Source of the DNA: CAYQMF01 sp964418595
Lineage (GTDB): Bacteria; Planctomycetota; UBA1135; UBA2386
Length of the DNA stretch: 64,000 nt
Direction: 5' to 3'
Assembly: GCA_964418595.1 (NCBI GenBank)
Contig: CAYQMF010000004.1
Coordinates: 1-64,000, forward strand
Every line of letters begins with the position of its first letter. The first letter of the stretch is position 1. Shown piece by piece: positions 42,001-49,993 of this stretch. A program made the translations under genes and the position numbers. The notes below the pieces were generated by a model that saw only the letters and a list, made by a program, of their open reading frames with translations, had not been told where the DNA came from and did not search any database.

Positions 42001-42784
42001 CCCGGACGGCACGCTCCACTACCTGAACGACACGTGGACCTTCGACGGCGCGCAGTGGCGCTGCATCGAGCCGCCGACCCGACCGCCGGCGCGAGCCTTC
42101 GCCGCGGCCGCCTACGACCGCGACCGCGGCGTCACGGTGCTGTTCGGCGGCACGGCCGATGCGGACTACACCGGGATGAACGACACCTGGGTCTTCGATG
42201 GCGTCACGTGGACGGCGGTGGGGCAGGTCGGCGTGAGCCCGCCGGCGCGGAGCGAGCACGCGATGGCGTTCGACCAGAAGCGCGGGCGTACCGTGCTCTA
42301 CGGTGGGCGCAAGCGCCACAAGGACACCTGGGAGTGGGACGGCGAGCGCTGGATCGTGGTCAACAGCAAGAACTCGCCGAGCACGCGCTTGTCGCCGGCC
42401 ATGGCGTTTGCGCCCGGGGTCGACAAGGTGATGCTGGTCGGCGGGGACGGCCGCGATCGGGAGACGTGGATGTGGGACGGGGCGACCTGGACCGACACCA
42501 AGGGCGAGGTCGAGCATGTCGATGGTGGCACGCTCGCCGTCGCGGGCAGCCGTCTGCTCCGCTTCGGCGGCGTGGCGCGCGCGCCGGTGGCGGACATCGC
42601 GGCGTGGACGGCCGGCGCCTGGAAGATCCTGACCCTCGGCAAGGCGCCGCCGCCGCGCACGTACCACGGCGCTGCCTTCGACCCGCGCCGCGGCGTGCTG
42701 GTCGTGCACGGCGGGATGGTGCCGGGTCGGCGTGGCCGTCCCGAGCGCGTGTTCGGCGATACCTGGGAGCTGTGGATCGAGTGA
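39089..42784 (+). CDS. Lipoprotein-like caspase-family (C14) protease with C-terminal Kelch repeats
   Basis: 1231 residues from ATG 39089 (or in-frame ATG 39044). A hydrophobic segment ends in STLCACRG, a possible lipobox. Residues about 78-245 form a caspase-like domain: GAIIVVADKY, LHETLRDGCGMPEEAITTL, the catalytic His161 in FFCGHGV and Cys220 in VLVADACRT. A PEGA-like/Ig-like region follows (TPVQVAEGGVLVDRAPAVADGD; VTAPGYLPFSRSV), then a long helical region with TPR-like character (about 550-950), and Kelch repeats from about 955 to the end (GHVLVFDEARGQVLMFGGAS; YDRDRGVTVLFGGTAD; FDQKRGRTVLYGGRKRH). A convergent gene encodes a lipoprotein that may be a partner. Substrate unknown. Confidence 0.85.
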   Translation: MTEVIEVAVPESVLSLRRIGVCVALAVLSTLCACRGPGRGSEPTPVPAPQPPGPRGLGGSPLVDKSLVEVTGRAVTAWDRGAIIVVADKYSTLPESYNLPGLGAGARSLHETLRDGCGMPEEAITTLTGTDAIPQQIERAIREFAERVRGRAVLTLFFCGHGVVDSDGQLQFFTHFTDKQDTRYTNTLPRTTLLGWLSAARKRAGERSASLETVLVADACRTPTLGAPPPAKLIREETWEIYSTADGASADAPRGGNSPFVDAIVKTFATAGPEAATSLQGVFSEIRRHMSENGSRQTPQFVGPQEQEGPRISQRNRVRVGLLVRDDLSDTPVQVAEGGVLVDRAPAVADGDVFMLETTPDNLVRLEVTAPGYLPFSRSVSFARRQNGKTFAVELRPSFTRIVGRVSPPVSVQVLAGSDQVKPREGYHEMAAQTTSDDGAFQLRVPALGPGVEMQIVLQQNGRELSVVPVPADRLEPDAQETGATRVDLGTLALTNADTTALQPTVDLKVLEEKRRAFDDDSLGGIKLPVAYGKPDFKQTPRFSDRYQESDWNAALRSIEVDDLVAARGHLRRVMANMAAPDVTVRTVVGHVDLALALRAESDAAVAQAAAEAEAHDPLLAAGLRAVLAARKLFRASQLVQRSDPAVVDLLEEARQLEPPGVTPYGRATQQRIRELRWSIAAKLLDNLNADGRHAEYLAAMERLLVKDPDFHDAARDQRTIVALIQRMREALEEGKGERGDWQAADEAIALRRRVFPTRVPEALQDLEIEIAKERIPSETRGAWKAAEAARVAGDVDAATRHYLAARPSANDHYRALIDARLAEMREGAYTTNIAEADRLRRTDDKRGALVAYLRASAARGQVLGDVQQILRATPALADDPAVRDLLSTLDRQCLAAAQTARSPRVWQKYIEDFPAGAGLAEAKEALARAETPWRVVAENKGTPALARFGHVLVFDEARGQVLMFGGASATPDGTLHYLNDTWTFDGAQWRCIEPPTRPPARAFAAAAYDRDRGVTVLFGGTADADYTGMNDTWVFDGVTWTAVGQVGVSPPARSEHAMAFDQKRGRTVLYGGRKRHKDTWEWDGERWIVVNSKNSPSTRLSPAMAFAPGVDKVMLVGGDGRDRETWMWDGATWTDTKGEVEHVDGGTLAVAGSRLLRFGGVARAPVADIAAWTAGAWKILTLGKAPPPRTYHGAAFDPRRGVLVVHGGMVPGRRGRPERVFGDTWELWIE

Positions 42785-42795
42785 CCGGCCCGCGC

Positions 42796-44061
42796 TCAGC
42801 CGCTGACGTTGACGACGCCGGCGGCGACGTCGGTGCGGCGCAGCGCTTGCACCACATCGCGCAGCTTGACTCGCTGTTCGTCCGGACATGCGCCAGGTTC
42901 GAGCCGCAACTCCGTGTTCCGCCACGCCACGAGCACGGGCCACAGGTCGCTGTCGACGGGCAGGGCCCAGAGCAGTACGCGCGCAGGTTGGGAGCCGCGC
43001 GGCAAGCTGAAGCCGACGCCGCCGTTGCGTGCCTGCGACGGGCCCGGCATCACGCTCTCGTCTTCCACGAACCAGACCGGGGTGAACGAGTCGTCGAGCC
43101 ACATCTTCAGCACCCGCCGCTCCGGGGGCGTGGTGATGTCCCACCGGACCTCCCAATCGATCCGGTCGCTGCGCGCAGCGCGTACGCCGCGCACCGAGAA
43201 GCGCGCGTCCTTGCGCGATTCGGCGAGACGCAGCAGTTCCTCCGTGAGGCTTGCCACTGTGTCGAGGTGATCACGGATGTCGGTGACGCGCGCGCGCGCC
43301 TCCGTGGCGAGCGGACTGTCCTCACCTGCCTGGCGGATGGCGAGCTCGTAGCAGCGCAGGGCTTCGGCTTCGAACCCGCGGCGCATCAGATGCTGGGCGA
43401 GGGCCATCGACGCCGCGGCGCCGCCGCCCTTCTCGCAGGCCCAACGCAGGGACTCCTCGGCCAGCGCCGCATGACCTTCTTCGGAGTCGTAGGCGTTGGC
43501 GAGGTCGATCAGGGCCTGAGGCGTCGCGGTGCCGCTCGCGAGCAGTGACTGCAGGCGCGCGTGCGGGAAGAGCAGGTGCGTGGGACACCCCACGGTTGCG
43601 GCGCCGGCGAACCCGGTCGGCGTTTCCGTCGGAGGCGGAGCCTGGAGTACGCGCGCGTGCTTCAGCTCCCCCTGACTGCTGGCGACGATCAGGCTCTCGG
43701 ACTCCTCGCGTGAGCGGGTCTCGATGCCGCGCGGTCCGGTGGTCTGCGACTCGGCCACGAGGTGGCGCACGTCCTGCTTGATGCGCGTGCTGACGAAGCG
43801 CTGCAACGCTGCCATGGCCTCCGTCACGGCGCGATTGCGCGCGTCGTCCCGCGTCGCCGCCGTCGACGTCGCGGTCACGACCTCGTGGCGCACGCCTTCG
43901 ATGTCGCGGCTGGTCACGGCACCCGCCGACTGGGTTGGTTCCGGCGTTGTCGTCGGCGCGGGTCCTGGCTGAGGCGACGGCGGGGCTGGGGGCTCCGGGC
44001 CCATACACGCGGCGGCGAGGGCCCACAGGGAAAGGACAGCGGTGCGGCCAGACCTCGACAT
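42796..44061 (-). CDS. Lipoprotein with TPR-like middle region
   Basis: 421 residues; SLWALAAACMG is a lipoprotein signal (lipobox LAAAC). After a Pro/Thr-rich linker there is a helical segment (DARNRAVTEAMAALQRFVSTRIKQDVRHLVAESQ) that resembles the LPP20/FlgT-like domain of envelope lipoproteins, then TPR/Sel1-like helices (ALIDLANAYDSEEGHAALAEESLRWACEKGG, AEALRCYELAIRQAGEDSPLA). The C-terminal 140 residues are beta-rich and unrecognised. It converges with the caspase-Kelch gene, 11 bp apart. Caspase-like bacterial genes often neighbour such lipoproteins, so a shared envelope pathway is a reasonable inference only. Confidence 0.72.
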   Translation of the reverse strand: MSRSGRTAVLSLWALAAACMGPEPPAPPSPQPGPAPTTTPEPTQSAGAVTSRDIEGVRHEVVTATSTAATRDDARNRAVTEAMAALQRFVSTRIKQDVRHLVAESQTTGPRGIETRSREESESLIVASSQGELKHARVLQAPPPTETPTGFAGAATVGCPTHLLFPHARLQSLLASGTATPQALIDLANAYDSEEGHAALAEESLRWACEKGGGAAASMALAQHLMRRGFEAEALRCYELAIRQAGEDSPLATEARARVTDIRDHLDTVASLTEELLRLAESRKDARFSVRGVRAARSDRIDWEVRWDITTPPERRVLKMWLDDSFTPVWFVEDESVMPGPSQARNGGVGFSLPRGSQPARVLLWALPVDSDLWPVLVAWRNTELRLEPGACPDEQRVKLRDVVQALRRTDVAAGVVNVSG

Positions 44062-44143
44062 GTCGGGATCGTTGCCGGCTGCGAGCGACGGCGCAAGCTC
44101 ACGTCGCGGGCGTGTGACGAATCGGCGCCGCCGCGGCGGTGCG

Positions 44144-44596
44144 CTACTTGCCCTGGATCATCCGCACGACCCGTTCGGCGAGCGCGTTCGGGATCGGAAA
44201 GCTCAGGTTGTACTGCACGACCCTCCAGCCCGCGGCGTCCCGCCGTAGCACGCCGCTGCCGCGCACCTCGCCGTACATGGCATTGTCGAGTCGCTCGTCG
44301 AACCAGGCGACGTCGCCGCCGGGCGCGAACGTCACGTGTCGATCGCGCGGGGCATAGGTCCAGCCGCGGCCGGCGGCGAAGTGCGGATGCGCGTAGGCAC
44401 GGAACGCGGCGAGGTCCCAGCGCTCCGCGGCATCGGTGCCGAGGAACACCGCGTCGGCAGCGTAGTGTGCGAAGTAGCGGCTCTCGTCGGCCTGGGCGGC
44501 CGCCGCGTGCAGATCGTCGAGGACCACATCGATGGTCGCGCGGTTGGTCGGGACGGCGGCGCAGCCGGCGAGGAGAACGAGCAGGGCGTGCTTCAT
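44144..44596 (-). CDS. Small lipoprotein of the SnoaL/DUF4440 (NTF2-like) fold
   Basis: 150 residues. MKHALLVLLAGCAAV is a lipoprotein signal with lipobox LAGC. The remainder matches the NTF2/SnoaL fold with DESRYFAHYAADAVFLGTDAAERWDLAAFRAYAHPHFAAGRGW and the terminal strands GEVRGSGVLRRDAAGWRVVQYNLSFPIPN. It resembles DUF4440-type proteins, which bind small ligands but have no assigned reaction. Divergent from the beta-helix protein gene. Confidence 0.85.
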   Translation of the reverse strand: MKHALLVLLAGCAAVPTNRATIDVVLDDLHAAAAQADESRYFAHYAADAVFLGTDAAERWDLAAFRAYAHPHFAAGRGWTYAPRDRHVTFAPGGDVAWFDERLDNAMYGEVRGSGVLRRDAAGWRVVQYNLSFPIPNALAERVVRMIQGK

Positions 44597-44671
44597 CGCC
44601 GGAGCAGACGGCAAGCCTTCGCGCCGAGCAAGCGAGCGTCCGCCGTGCACCCCGGCCGGCGCGGCGTTGGA

Positions 44672-44677
44672 TAGACT
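44672..44677 (+). promoter_or_regulatory. TAGACT -10-like box, short-leader promoter
   Basis: TAGACT is followed by 12 nt and then ATG 44690, so at most a few leader bases are expected. It lies in the 93-bp gap to the divergent lipoprotein gene. Confidence 0.5.
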
Positions 44678-44689
44678 CGATCGCCATCC

Positions 44690-46039
44690 ATGCGGAGCTT
44701 CGCGTTGAACGTCCTGTTGTCGGCCCTCGTCGCGAAGTCCCGTCGGCCGGTGCTCGCTGCGCTCGCGGTCTTCGTCGGAGGGGCGCTGCCGGCGCAGGCG
44801 CGCGTGCACAAGGTCGACCCGCAGAACGCGGCGGCGTATCCGACGATCGGCGCCGCCATCGCGGCGGCGTCGGCCGGCGACATGATCGTGGTCGCGACCA
44901 AGCCCCTGATCGGTGGCGTCCAGTGGTCGAACCTGTACCCCGCGATCCGCATCGACAAGAGCCTGTCGATCACGAACGAGAGCGGTCACGACGTGCGCTG
45001 CTGGAGCGCGGAGATCGTCGGCCTCGCCGCGTCGGACCGCGTGGTGATCCGCGGGCTCCACTTCGAGCGACCGACGCTCCTGGTCGGGTTCGGTCTGCCG
45101 ACGCTGTCCGTCGTCGATTGCCATGGCCCGGTGTTCCTCGAAGACTGCACGTTCCAGCCCGCCACGCCGCTGGCGGTGGGGACGGGCGCGACCTTCCCTG
45201 CCATCGACATCCGGGGTCCCGCCGTGGCGCCGCGCGGTTCGGTCACGCTCGTGCGCTGCTCAGCGCTCGGTGTGCAGGGCGTCAACAACCCGCGCAGTGC
45301 CAGCCAGCAGTGGCCCGCACCCGGGATCCAGGCCGTCGACACCGACCTCGCCCTGTGGGACTGCACGGTCACCGGTGGCGCTGGCGTGAGCGCGCATCCG
45401 CAGCTTCGTCTGCCGGCGGGCCACGGCGCCGACGCGATGGTGTTCGACGGGTACGCGTTCGCGTCCGGTTGCGTCTTCCGGGGCGGCGCAGGTGGCAACG
45501 CCAACACCGGGACGTGCAGCACCGGGGGCAACGGCGGCGCGGGGATCCGGCTCACGCAGGCGTCGACGCTGGTCGAGGTGCTCGCGTGTCCGATCGCAGG
45601 AGGCGCTGCGGGCGCGGGCTGTCCCGGTGGGGTGGCGGGTCCGGCGGACGTGCGCGGTGCGGCAACCCTCGTACCGCTGGTCGGTGTCGCGACCGCCATC
45701 ACCGCCTCGTCGCCACATCGCGCCGGTCAGACCTCGACCCTCACCCACACCGGTGTGCAAGGCGGCGTGTACTTCGCGTTCGTCGGCACCGCGCCCGATC
45801 TCGTGCGCACGACGCCGCTGGGTCTGCTCGGCGTGCGCGCCGTCACCGGCCCTGGCGCAAGCGCGCCGCTGTACGCCGGGAGCTACGGCGCCAATGGTCA
45901 GACCCTGATGCCGGTCTTCCTGCCTCCCAGTGGTGCCGAAGGCGTGGTCCTTCTCCTGCAGACTGCGGCTTTCGTGCCACCCGGCATGCTCGCCAACAGC
46001 GCGCCCACCGCACTCTTCCTGCTGGCGCCGCACCTGTAG
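44690..46039 (+). CDS. Secreted parallel beta-helix-like protein
   Basis: 449 residues with a hydrophobic export region (PVLAALAVFVGGALPAQA). The N-terminal repeats (YPTIGAAIAAASAGDMIVVA, IRIDKSLSITNESG, DRVVIRGLHFE, GPVFLEDCTFQ, SVTLVRCSALGV, DLALWDCTVTGG) have the ladder periodicity of pectate-lyase-like right-handed beta-helices. A Gly-rich segment (GGAGGNANTGTCSTGGNGGAG) follows, then an Ig-like or beta C-terminal part. No catalytic residue pattern is evident; it may bind or cleave polysaccharide. Function is inferred from fold only. Confidence 0.75.
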   Translation: MRSFALNVLLSALVAKSRRPVLAALAVFVGGALPAQARVHKVDPQNAAAYPTIGAAIAAASAGDMIVVATKPLIGGVQWSNLYPAIRIDKSLSITNESGHDVRCWSAEIVGLAASDRVVIRGLHFERPTLLVGFGLPTLSVVDCHGPVFLEDCTFQPATPLAVGTGATFPAIDIRGPAVAPRGSVTLVRCSALGVQGVNNPRSASQQWPAPGIQAVDTDLALWDCTVTGGAGVSAHPQLRLPAGHGADAMVFDGYAFASGCVFRGGAGGNANTGTCSTGGNGGAGIRLTQASTLVEVLACPIAGGAAGAGCPGGVAGPADVRGAATLVPLVGVATAITASSPHRAGQTSTLTHTGVQGGVYFAFVGTAPDLVRTTPLGLLGVRAVTGPGASAPLYAGSYGANGQTLMPVFLPPSGAEGVVLLLQTAAFVPPGMLANSAPTALFLLAPHL

Positions 46040-46061
46040 GCGGAGTCGATGCGACAGGCGA

Positions 46062-48947
46062 TCACGGGCGCCCGCTCAGCGACTCGCCGCGCTGCACCAG
46101 CGTGGCCAGTTGCGTGAGGAGATCCGCCGAGCCGAACGGTTTCTGCAGGTAGGCCGTGTCATGGGTCCCCTCACCGGCCCACTGCTCGCCATCCGCGGCG
46201 TATCCGGAGACGTAGAGCACGCGCAGCCCCGGGATCCTCTCGCGAAGGCGGCGGGCGAGCTCGCGGCCATCCATGTGCGGCATCACGACGTCGGTCACCA
46301 GGAGATCGAGCTTCCCCGCGTGCCGGCGTACCAGCTCCAGGGCGGCCTCGCCATCTGGCGCTGCCAGCACGGTGAGCCCGGCGCCGGTGAGGGCGCGGTG
46401 CGCGAAGTCGCGGACTTGCTGTTCGTCCTCGACCAGGAGCACCGTCGCGTCCATGAACTGGGTGGGCGACGCCGCGGTGGGTTCGTCCGGCTCGCGGGCA
46501 CGTTCCACACTGCGCAGGTAGATCCACACCGTTGTGCCCTGGCCTGGCACGCTGTCGAGCTTCGCGGCGCCACCGCTCTGCGTGACGATTCCGTACACCG
46601 TCGCCAGGCCGATACCGGTGCCCCGGCCGCGGGGCTTGGTCGTGAAGAAGGGGTCGAACGCGCGCGCCAAGACCTCCGGACTCATGCCCACACCGGTGTC
46701 GCGGATGGACAGGACGACGTATCGCCCCGGGATCAGCTCGGCGTGCGGGGCAGGACTCTTCGCCTCGACGACGATCGTCGATGTCGTGATCGTGAGCACG
46801 CCGCCGTGCGGCATCGCATCGCGCGCGTTCAGCACGACGTTGAGGAGGATCTGTTCGATCTGGCCGCGGTCGGCGTGGATGTCGGTGCGACCGGTCGCCC
46901 GGCCGATGACGAGTTCCACGTTCTCGCCGATCAGGCGTCGAAGCATGGTCGCGAACTCGTCGACGACGCGCGCGAGTTCGAGCACGCGCGGTGCCAGCAC
47001 CTGTTGCCGACTGAAGGCGAGGAGCTGGCGCGTGAGGCTCGCGGCGCGCTCGGTGGCCAGCACGATCTGGCGCGCATCGCTGTGCTGCTCGCTGCCGGCG
47101 GGCAGGCGGGCGGCAAGCATCTCCGCGAACCCGCCGATGCCGGTGAGGAGGTTGTTGAAGTCGTGCGCTACGCCACCGGCCAACTGTCCGACGGCCTCCA
47201 TCTTCTGCGCCTGGCGCAACTGGGCTTCGAGCTCCTTGCGCACGGTGACGTCGAGCACGACGCCGTCGATCGTGGTGTGGCGGCCCTCGTCGCTGATCAC
47301 CGAGGAACTCGACACCAGGCCCCAGAACGACGATCCATCGCGGCGATGGAAGAGCATCTCCTGTGGCTGCGGGCGATCGGGATCCGTCATCAGGCGGTTG
47401 ATGTCGGCGTCGTGCTCGCTCGCGCCGAGGTCGGCGGTCGCGAAGCGCGCGAGCAGATCGTCGAGTGACGCGTAGCCGAACATCCGGGCGAAGGCCTGGT
47501 TGGCGTAGACGATCCCGCGCCCCACGACGACCCGGTACAGGCCGTCGTTGGCGTTGCGGTTGATGGACGCCAGCAGGCCTTCGCGACGCTCGCGCTCGAG
47601 ACCGACGGCGGCGAGGGCGGCCGCGCGCTCCACGAGCCCGATCTCGTGCGCCGTTGGTCGTCGCGGTCCCCGATGGTAGATCGCGAACGTGCCGAGGACG
47701 ACGCCGGCCGACCCGACGATGGGCACGGACCAACAGGCAGCCAGCCCGTGCGTCTCGGCGAGCGCGCGGTACGCCCGCCACTTGGGGTCGGTGGCGATGT
47801 CTTCGACGACGACCGTGCGGCCGTCGTGGGCGGCCGTGCCGCAGCTCCCCACGTCGGGTCCGATCTCGACGCCGTCGATGCAGGCGTTGTAGGCCTCGGG
47901 CAACGAGCTCGCCGCCGCGACCCGCAGCCGTCTGCCTTCCAGCGTGAGGATCGAGCACAGCCCACCGGGCAGCAGTTTTTCGATGCCGGAGACGAGGGCT
48001 CCAAAGACGTCCTGGCTCGCGCGTCCCCGTGCCACCAGCTCCAGGATCTCGGCCTGCCAGGCGAGCACCCGCTCGGCGCGACGGTTGCGGGCCTCGCGCT
48101 CCGCGATCAGGCTGCCGATGACCAGCGGGATGCTGATCAGCGTCAGCTCGAAGACCTGGAGGGCGCCGTGCCGCGCCGCTGACGCGATGTCGAGGAAGGC
48201 ACCGCCGGAGTGGGCGCCGAGCATGCCCACCATGAGCGTGCCCAGGGCGGCGATGGAGATCGAGCCGCGCTGGCCGAAGCGCAGCGCGGCGTACAGCGCG
48301 ATCGGCACGATCGCATGCAGGGTCATGATGGCCTGGATCCCCGGCTGGAGGCCGGTCATCACGAACCACACGACGGCGATGACACTCGCGCCGAGGAGCA
48401 TCGCTTCCAGGACCGCGCGCAGCCGTGGTCGGGATGCCGGCCACTCGTGCCAGACCAGGATGAGCGGCACGACCGTCAGCACGCCGAGCGCGTTCATCCG
48501 CCACCACTCGATCCAGCCGGTGAAGACCGGCTGTGCGTACGTGGTCCCCGGGAGCGCACGCGACAACCAGGAGAAGGCGATGCTCGCCAGCGGCGCCACG
48601 GCCGCAGCCGTGCCCAGGCCCAGCACGTCGCGCAACCGCCCGAACACGGGGCGCACCGATGTCCGCCGCAGCACCCAGACGCCGAGGAGCGCTTCCGCGG
48701 TGCTGCCCATTGCAGCGAACGCGACCACCTGCGGGGAGCCATCGATGAGCAGGCGTTGCAACGCGATCGCGACCGCCACGATCCACGCGGTGCGGGCGCC
48801 GAGCAGCCACACGCCCGCGATCGCGACCCCCGTGGGCAGCCAGATCACGGCATGGTCGACGGCCCGGAACCCCTCCTCGCCGAGCAAGGAGATGCCGAGC
48901 AGGGCCAGTCCGAATCCGAGCGGTGCGAGAAACCGACGGCGGGGCAC
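46062..48947 (-). CDS. Hybrid histidine kinase (MASE1-GAF-PAS-HisKA-HATPase-REC)
   Basis: 961 residues from GTG 48947. The N-terminal about 290 residues are a MASE1-type membrane sensor with eight or so hydrophobic helices (WLPTGVAIAGVWLLGARTAW). A GAF domain (about 300-460) has ILELVARGRASQDVF and GSCGTAAHDGRTVVVEDIATDPKW; a PAS domain (about 470-580) has IVYANQAFARMFGY. The kinase core has the phospho-histidine in GGVAHDFNNLLTGI, N-box NVVLNARDAMP, and DTGVGMSPEVLARAFDPFFTTK with GTGIGLATVYG. The C-terminal receiver has Asp886 in LLVTDVVMPHMDG and Lys936. No response regulator is adjacent. TAGGCT ends 6 nt before the GTG. Confidence 0.93.
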   Translation of the reverse strand: MPRRRFLAPLGFGLALLGISLLGEEGFRAVDHAVIWLPTGVAIAGVWLLGARTAWIVAVAIALQRLLIDGSPQVVAFAAMGSTAEALLGVWVLRRTSVRPVFGRLRDVLGLGTAAAVAPLASIAFSWLSRALPGTTYAQPVFTGWIEWWRMNALGVLTVVPLILVWHEWPASRPRLRAVLEAMLLGASVIAVVWFVMTGLQPGIQAIMTLHAIVPIALYAALRFGQRGSISIAALGTLMVGMLGAHSGGAFLDIASAARHGALQVFELTLISIPLVIGSLIAEREARNRRAERVLAWQAEILELVARGRASQDVFGALVSGIEKLLPGGLCSILTLEGRRLRVAAASSLPEAYNACIDGVEIGPDVGSCGTAAHDGRTVVVEDIATDPKWRAYRALAETHGLAACWSVPIVGSAGVVLGTFAIYHRGPRRPTAHEIGLVERAAALAAVGLERERREGLLASINRNANDGLYRVVVGRGIVYANQAFARMFGYASLDDLLARFATADLGASEHDADINRLMTDPDRPQPQEMLFHRRDGSSFWGLVSSSSVISDEGRHTTIDGVVLDVTVRKELEAQLRQAQKMEAVGQLAGGVAHDFNNLLTGIGGFAEMLAARLPAGSEQHSDARQIVLATERAASLTRQLLAFSRQQVLAPRVLELARVVDEFATMLRRLIGENVELVIGRATGRTDIHADRGQIEQILLNVVLNARDAMPHGGVLTITTSTIVVEAKSPAPHAELIPGRYVVLSIRDTGVGMSPEVLARAFDPFFTTKPRGRGTGIGLATVYGIVTQSGGAAKLDSVPGQGTTVWIYLRSVERAREPDEPTAASPTQFMDATVLLVEDEQQVRDFAHRALTGAGLTVLAAPDGEAALELVRRHAGKLDLLVTDVVMPHMDGRELARRLRERIPGLRVLYVSGYAADGEQWAGEGTHDTAYLQKPFGSADLLTQLATLVQRGESLSGRP

Positions 48948-48953
48948 GCCAGG

Positions 48954-48959
48954 AGCCTA
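48954..48959 (-). promoter_or_regulatory. TAGGCT -10-like box, near-leaderless start of the hybrid kinase
   Basis: Minus-strand TAGGCT (48959 to 48954) is followed by six bases and GTG 48947, so transcription should begin at the start codon. Confidence 0.5.
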
Positions 48960-49042
48960 TCCCCGCGGTGCGCGGAAGCCTCGCGCGACCTGGTGAACCT
49001 CAGGCGCTTGCGCCGACCCGCTGGGTGCCGCCGTTGCGGTGG

Positions 49043-49915
49043 TCACAACCCCCGCATCCACTCCGGTCGGAGCGGCACGGATCCCCGCAGTGCACCGTCG
49101 ATCGCCGCCACGATCGCGTCGCGGTCGCGCGGCAGGCGACCGCCGATCGCGAGGTGGTTGGACGCGTGGTTCGTGCGGAAGATCGCGTCCGTCGGTGCGG
49201 CAAGCGCCACGAACGTCCGCAGCTCGCGCAGGGTCGTCGCGACGTCGGGCATGGTGAAGCTGCCCTTGGCCTCCGCCCGGGCGATGGGTGTGCCTTCCAC
49301 CACGGTGAGCGTGAGCGCCGACAGGAAGCGCGGGTCCATCGCCGTCGCCAGCTCCGCCGAGGCGCGCGCGTGCTGCTCGCTGCGCTCCGTGCCACCGGCG
49401 CCGAGGAGGAAGATGACCGACGTCTTCAGGCCGGCGGCGTGGGCGCGGCGGGCGGCGGCGACGTGGTCGGCGGCGGTGCTGCCCTTGGCGATCCGACGCA
49501 GCGTCACGTCGTCACCGCTCTCCGGACCGATGTACAGCAGTTCGAGCCCGAGACCGCGCAGCTCGGTCAGCTCCTCGTCGGTCTTCGCCAGCACGTTGCT
49601 CGCCATCGCGTAGCTGGAAACGCGGCGCAGCGCAGGGAACGCCGCGCGACAGGCCCCGAGGATCGCTCGCCAGTGGGCCAGATCGAGGATCAGCGCATCG
49701 CCGTCGGCGACGAAGACCTTGTGCACGCGCGCGCCGTGCGTCTGCCCTGCCTCGGCGATGTCTTCGAGCACGTCTGCGAGCGGTCGGACCGCGAACTCCT
49801 TGTCGCGGTACATGTCGCAGTAGGTGCACTTGTTCCAACTGCAGCCGATGGTCGCCTGCAGGATGAAGGCGTCGGCCTCGCTGGGCGGGCGATAGATGCG
49901 ACCCTGGTAGCGCAC
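49043..49915 (-). CDS. Radical SAM protein
   Basis: 290 residues from GTG 49915; GTG 49933 would add six residues. The radical SAM cluster motif CxxxCxxC is CSWNKCTYC in ATIGCSWNKCTYCDMYRDKE, binding a 4Fe-4S cluster that cleaves S-adenosylmethionine. The partial TIM barrel continues with VFVADGDALILDLAHWRAIL, YAMASNVLAKTDEELTELRGLGL, LYIGPESGDDVTLRRI and TSVIFLLGAGGTER, close to the B12-independent 'radical SAM superfamily enzyme' group of unknown product. A TATGGT box 8 nt before GTG 49915 supports that start. Convergent/adjacent genes give no pathway clue. Confidence 0.9.
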   Translation of the reverse strand: MRYQGRIYRPPSEADAFILQATIGCSWNKCTYCDMYRDKEFAVRPLADVLEDIAEAGQTHGARVHKVFVADGDALILDLAHWRAILGACRAAFPALRRVSSYAMASNVLAKTDEELTELRGLGLELLYIGPESGDDVTLRRIAKGSTAADHVAAARRAHAAGLKTSVIFLLGAGGTERSEQHARASAELATAMDPRFLSALTLTVVEGTPIARAEAKGSFTMPDVATTLRELRTFVALAAPTDAIFRTNHASNHLAIGGRLPRDRDAIVAAIDGALRGSVPLRPEWMRGL

Positions 49916-49923
49916 GGGGCGGC

Positions 49924-49929
49924 ACCATA
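49924..49929 (-). promoter_or_regulatory. TATGGT -10-like box for the radical SAM gene
   Basis: On the minus strand TATGGT (49929 to 49924) lies 8 nt before GTG 49915, the same spacing as other boxes in this window. Confidence 0.45.
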
Positions 49930-49993
49930 GCACGGGTCGATGCGCCGACGGACGTGGGACGTGACGGCGGAGCGCGCGACGCGGCGCATCGGT

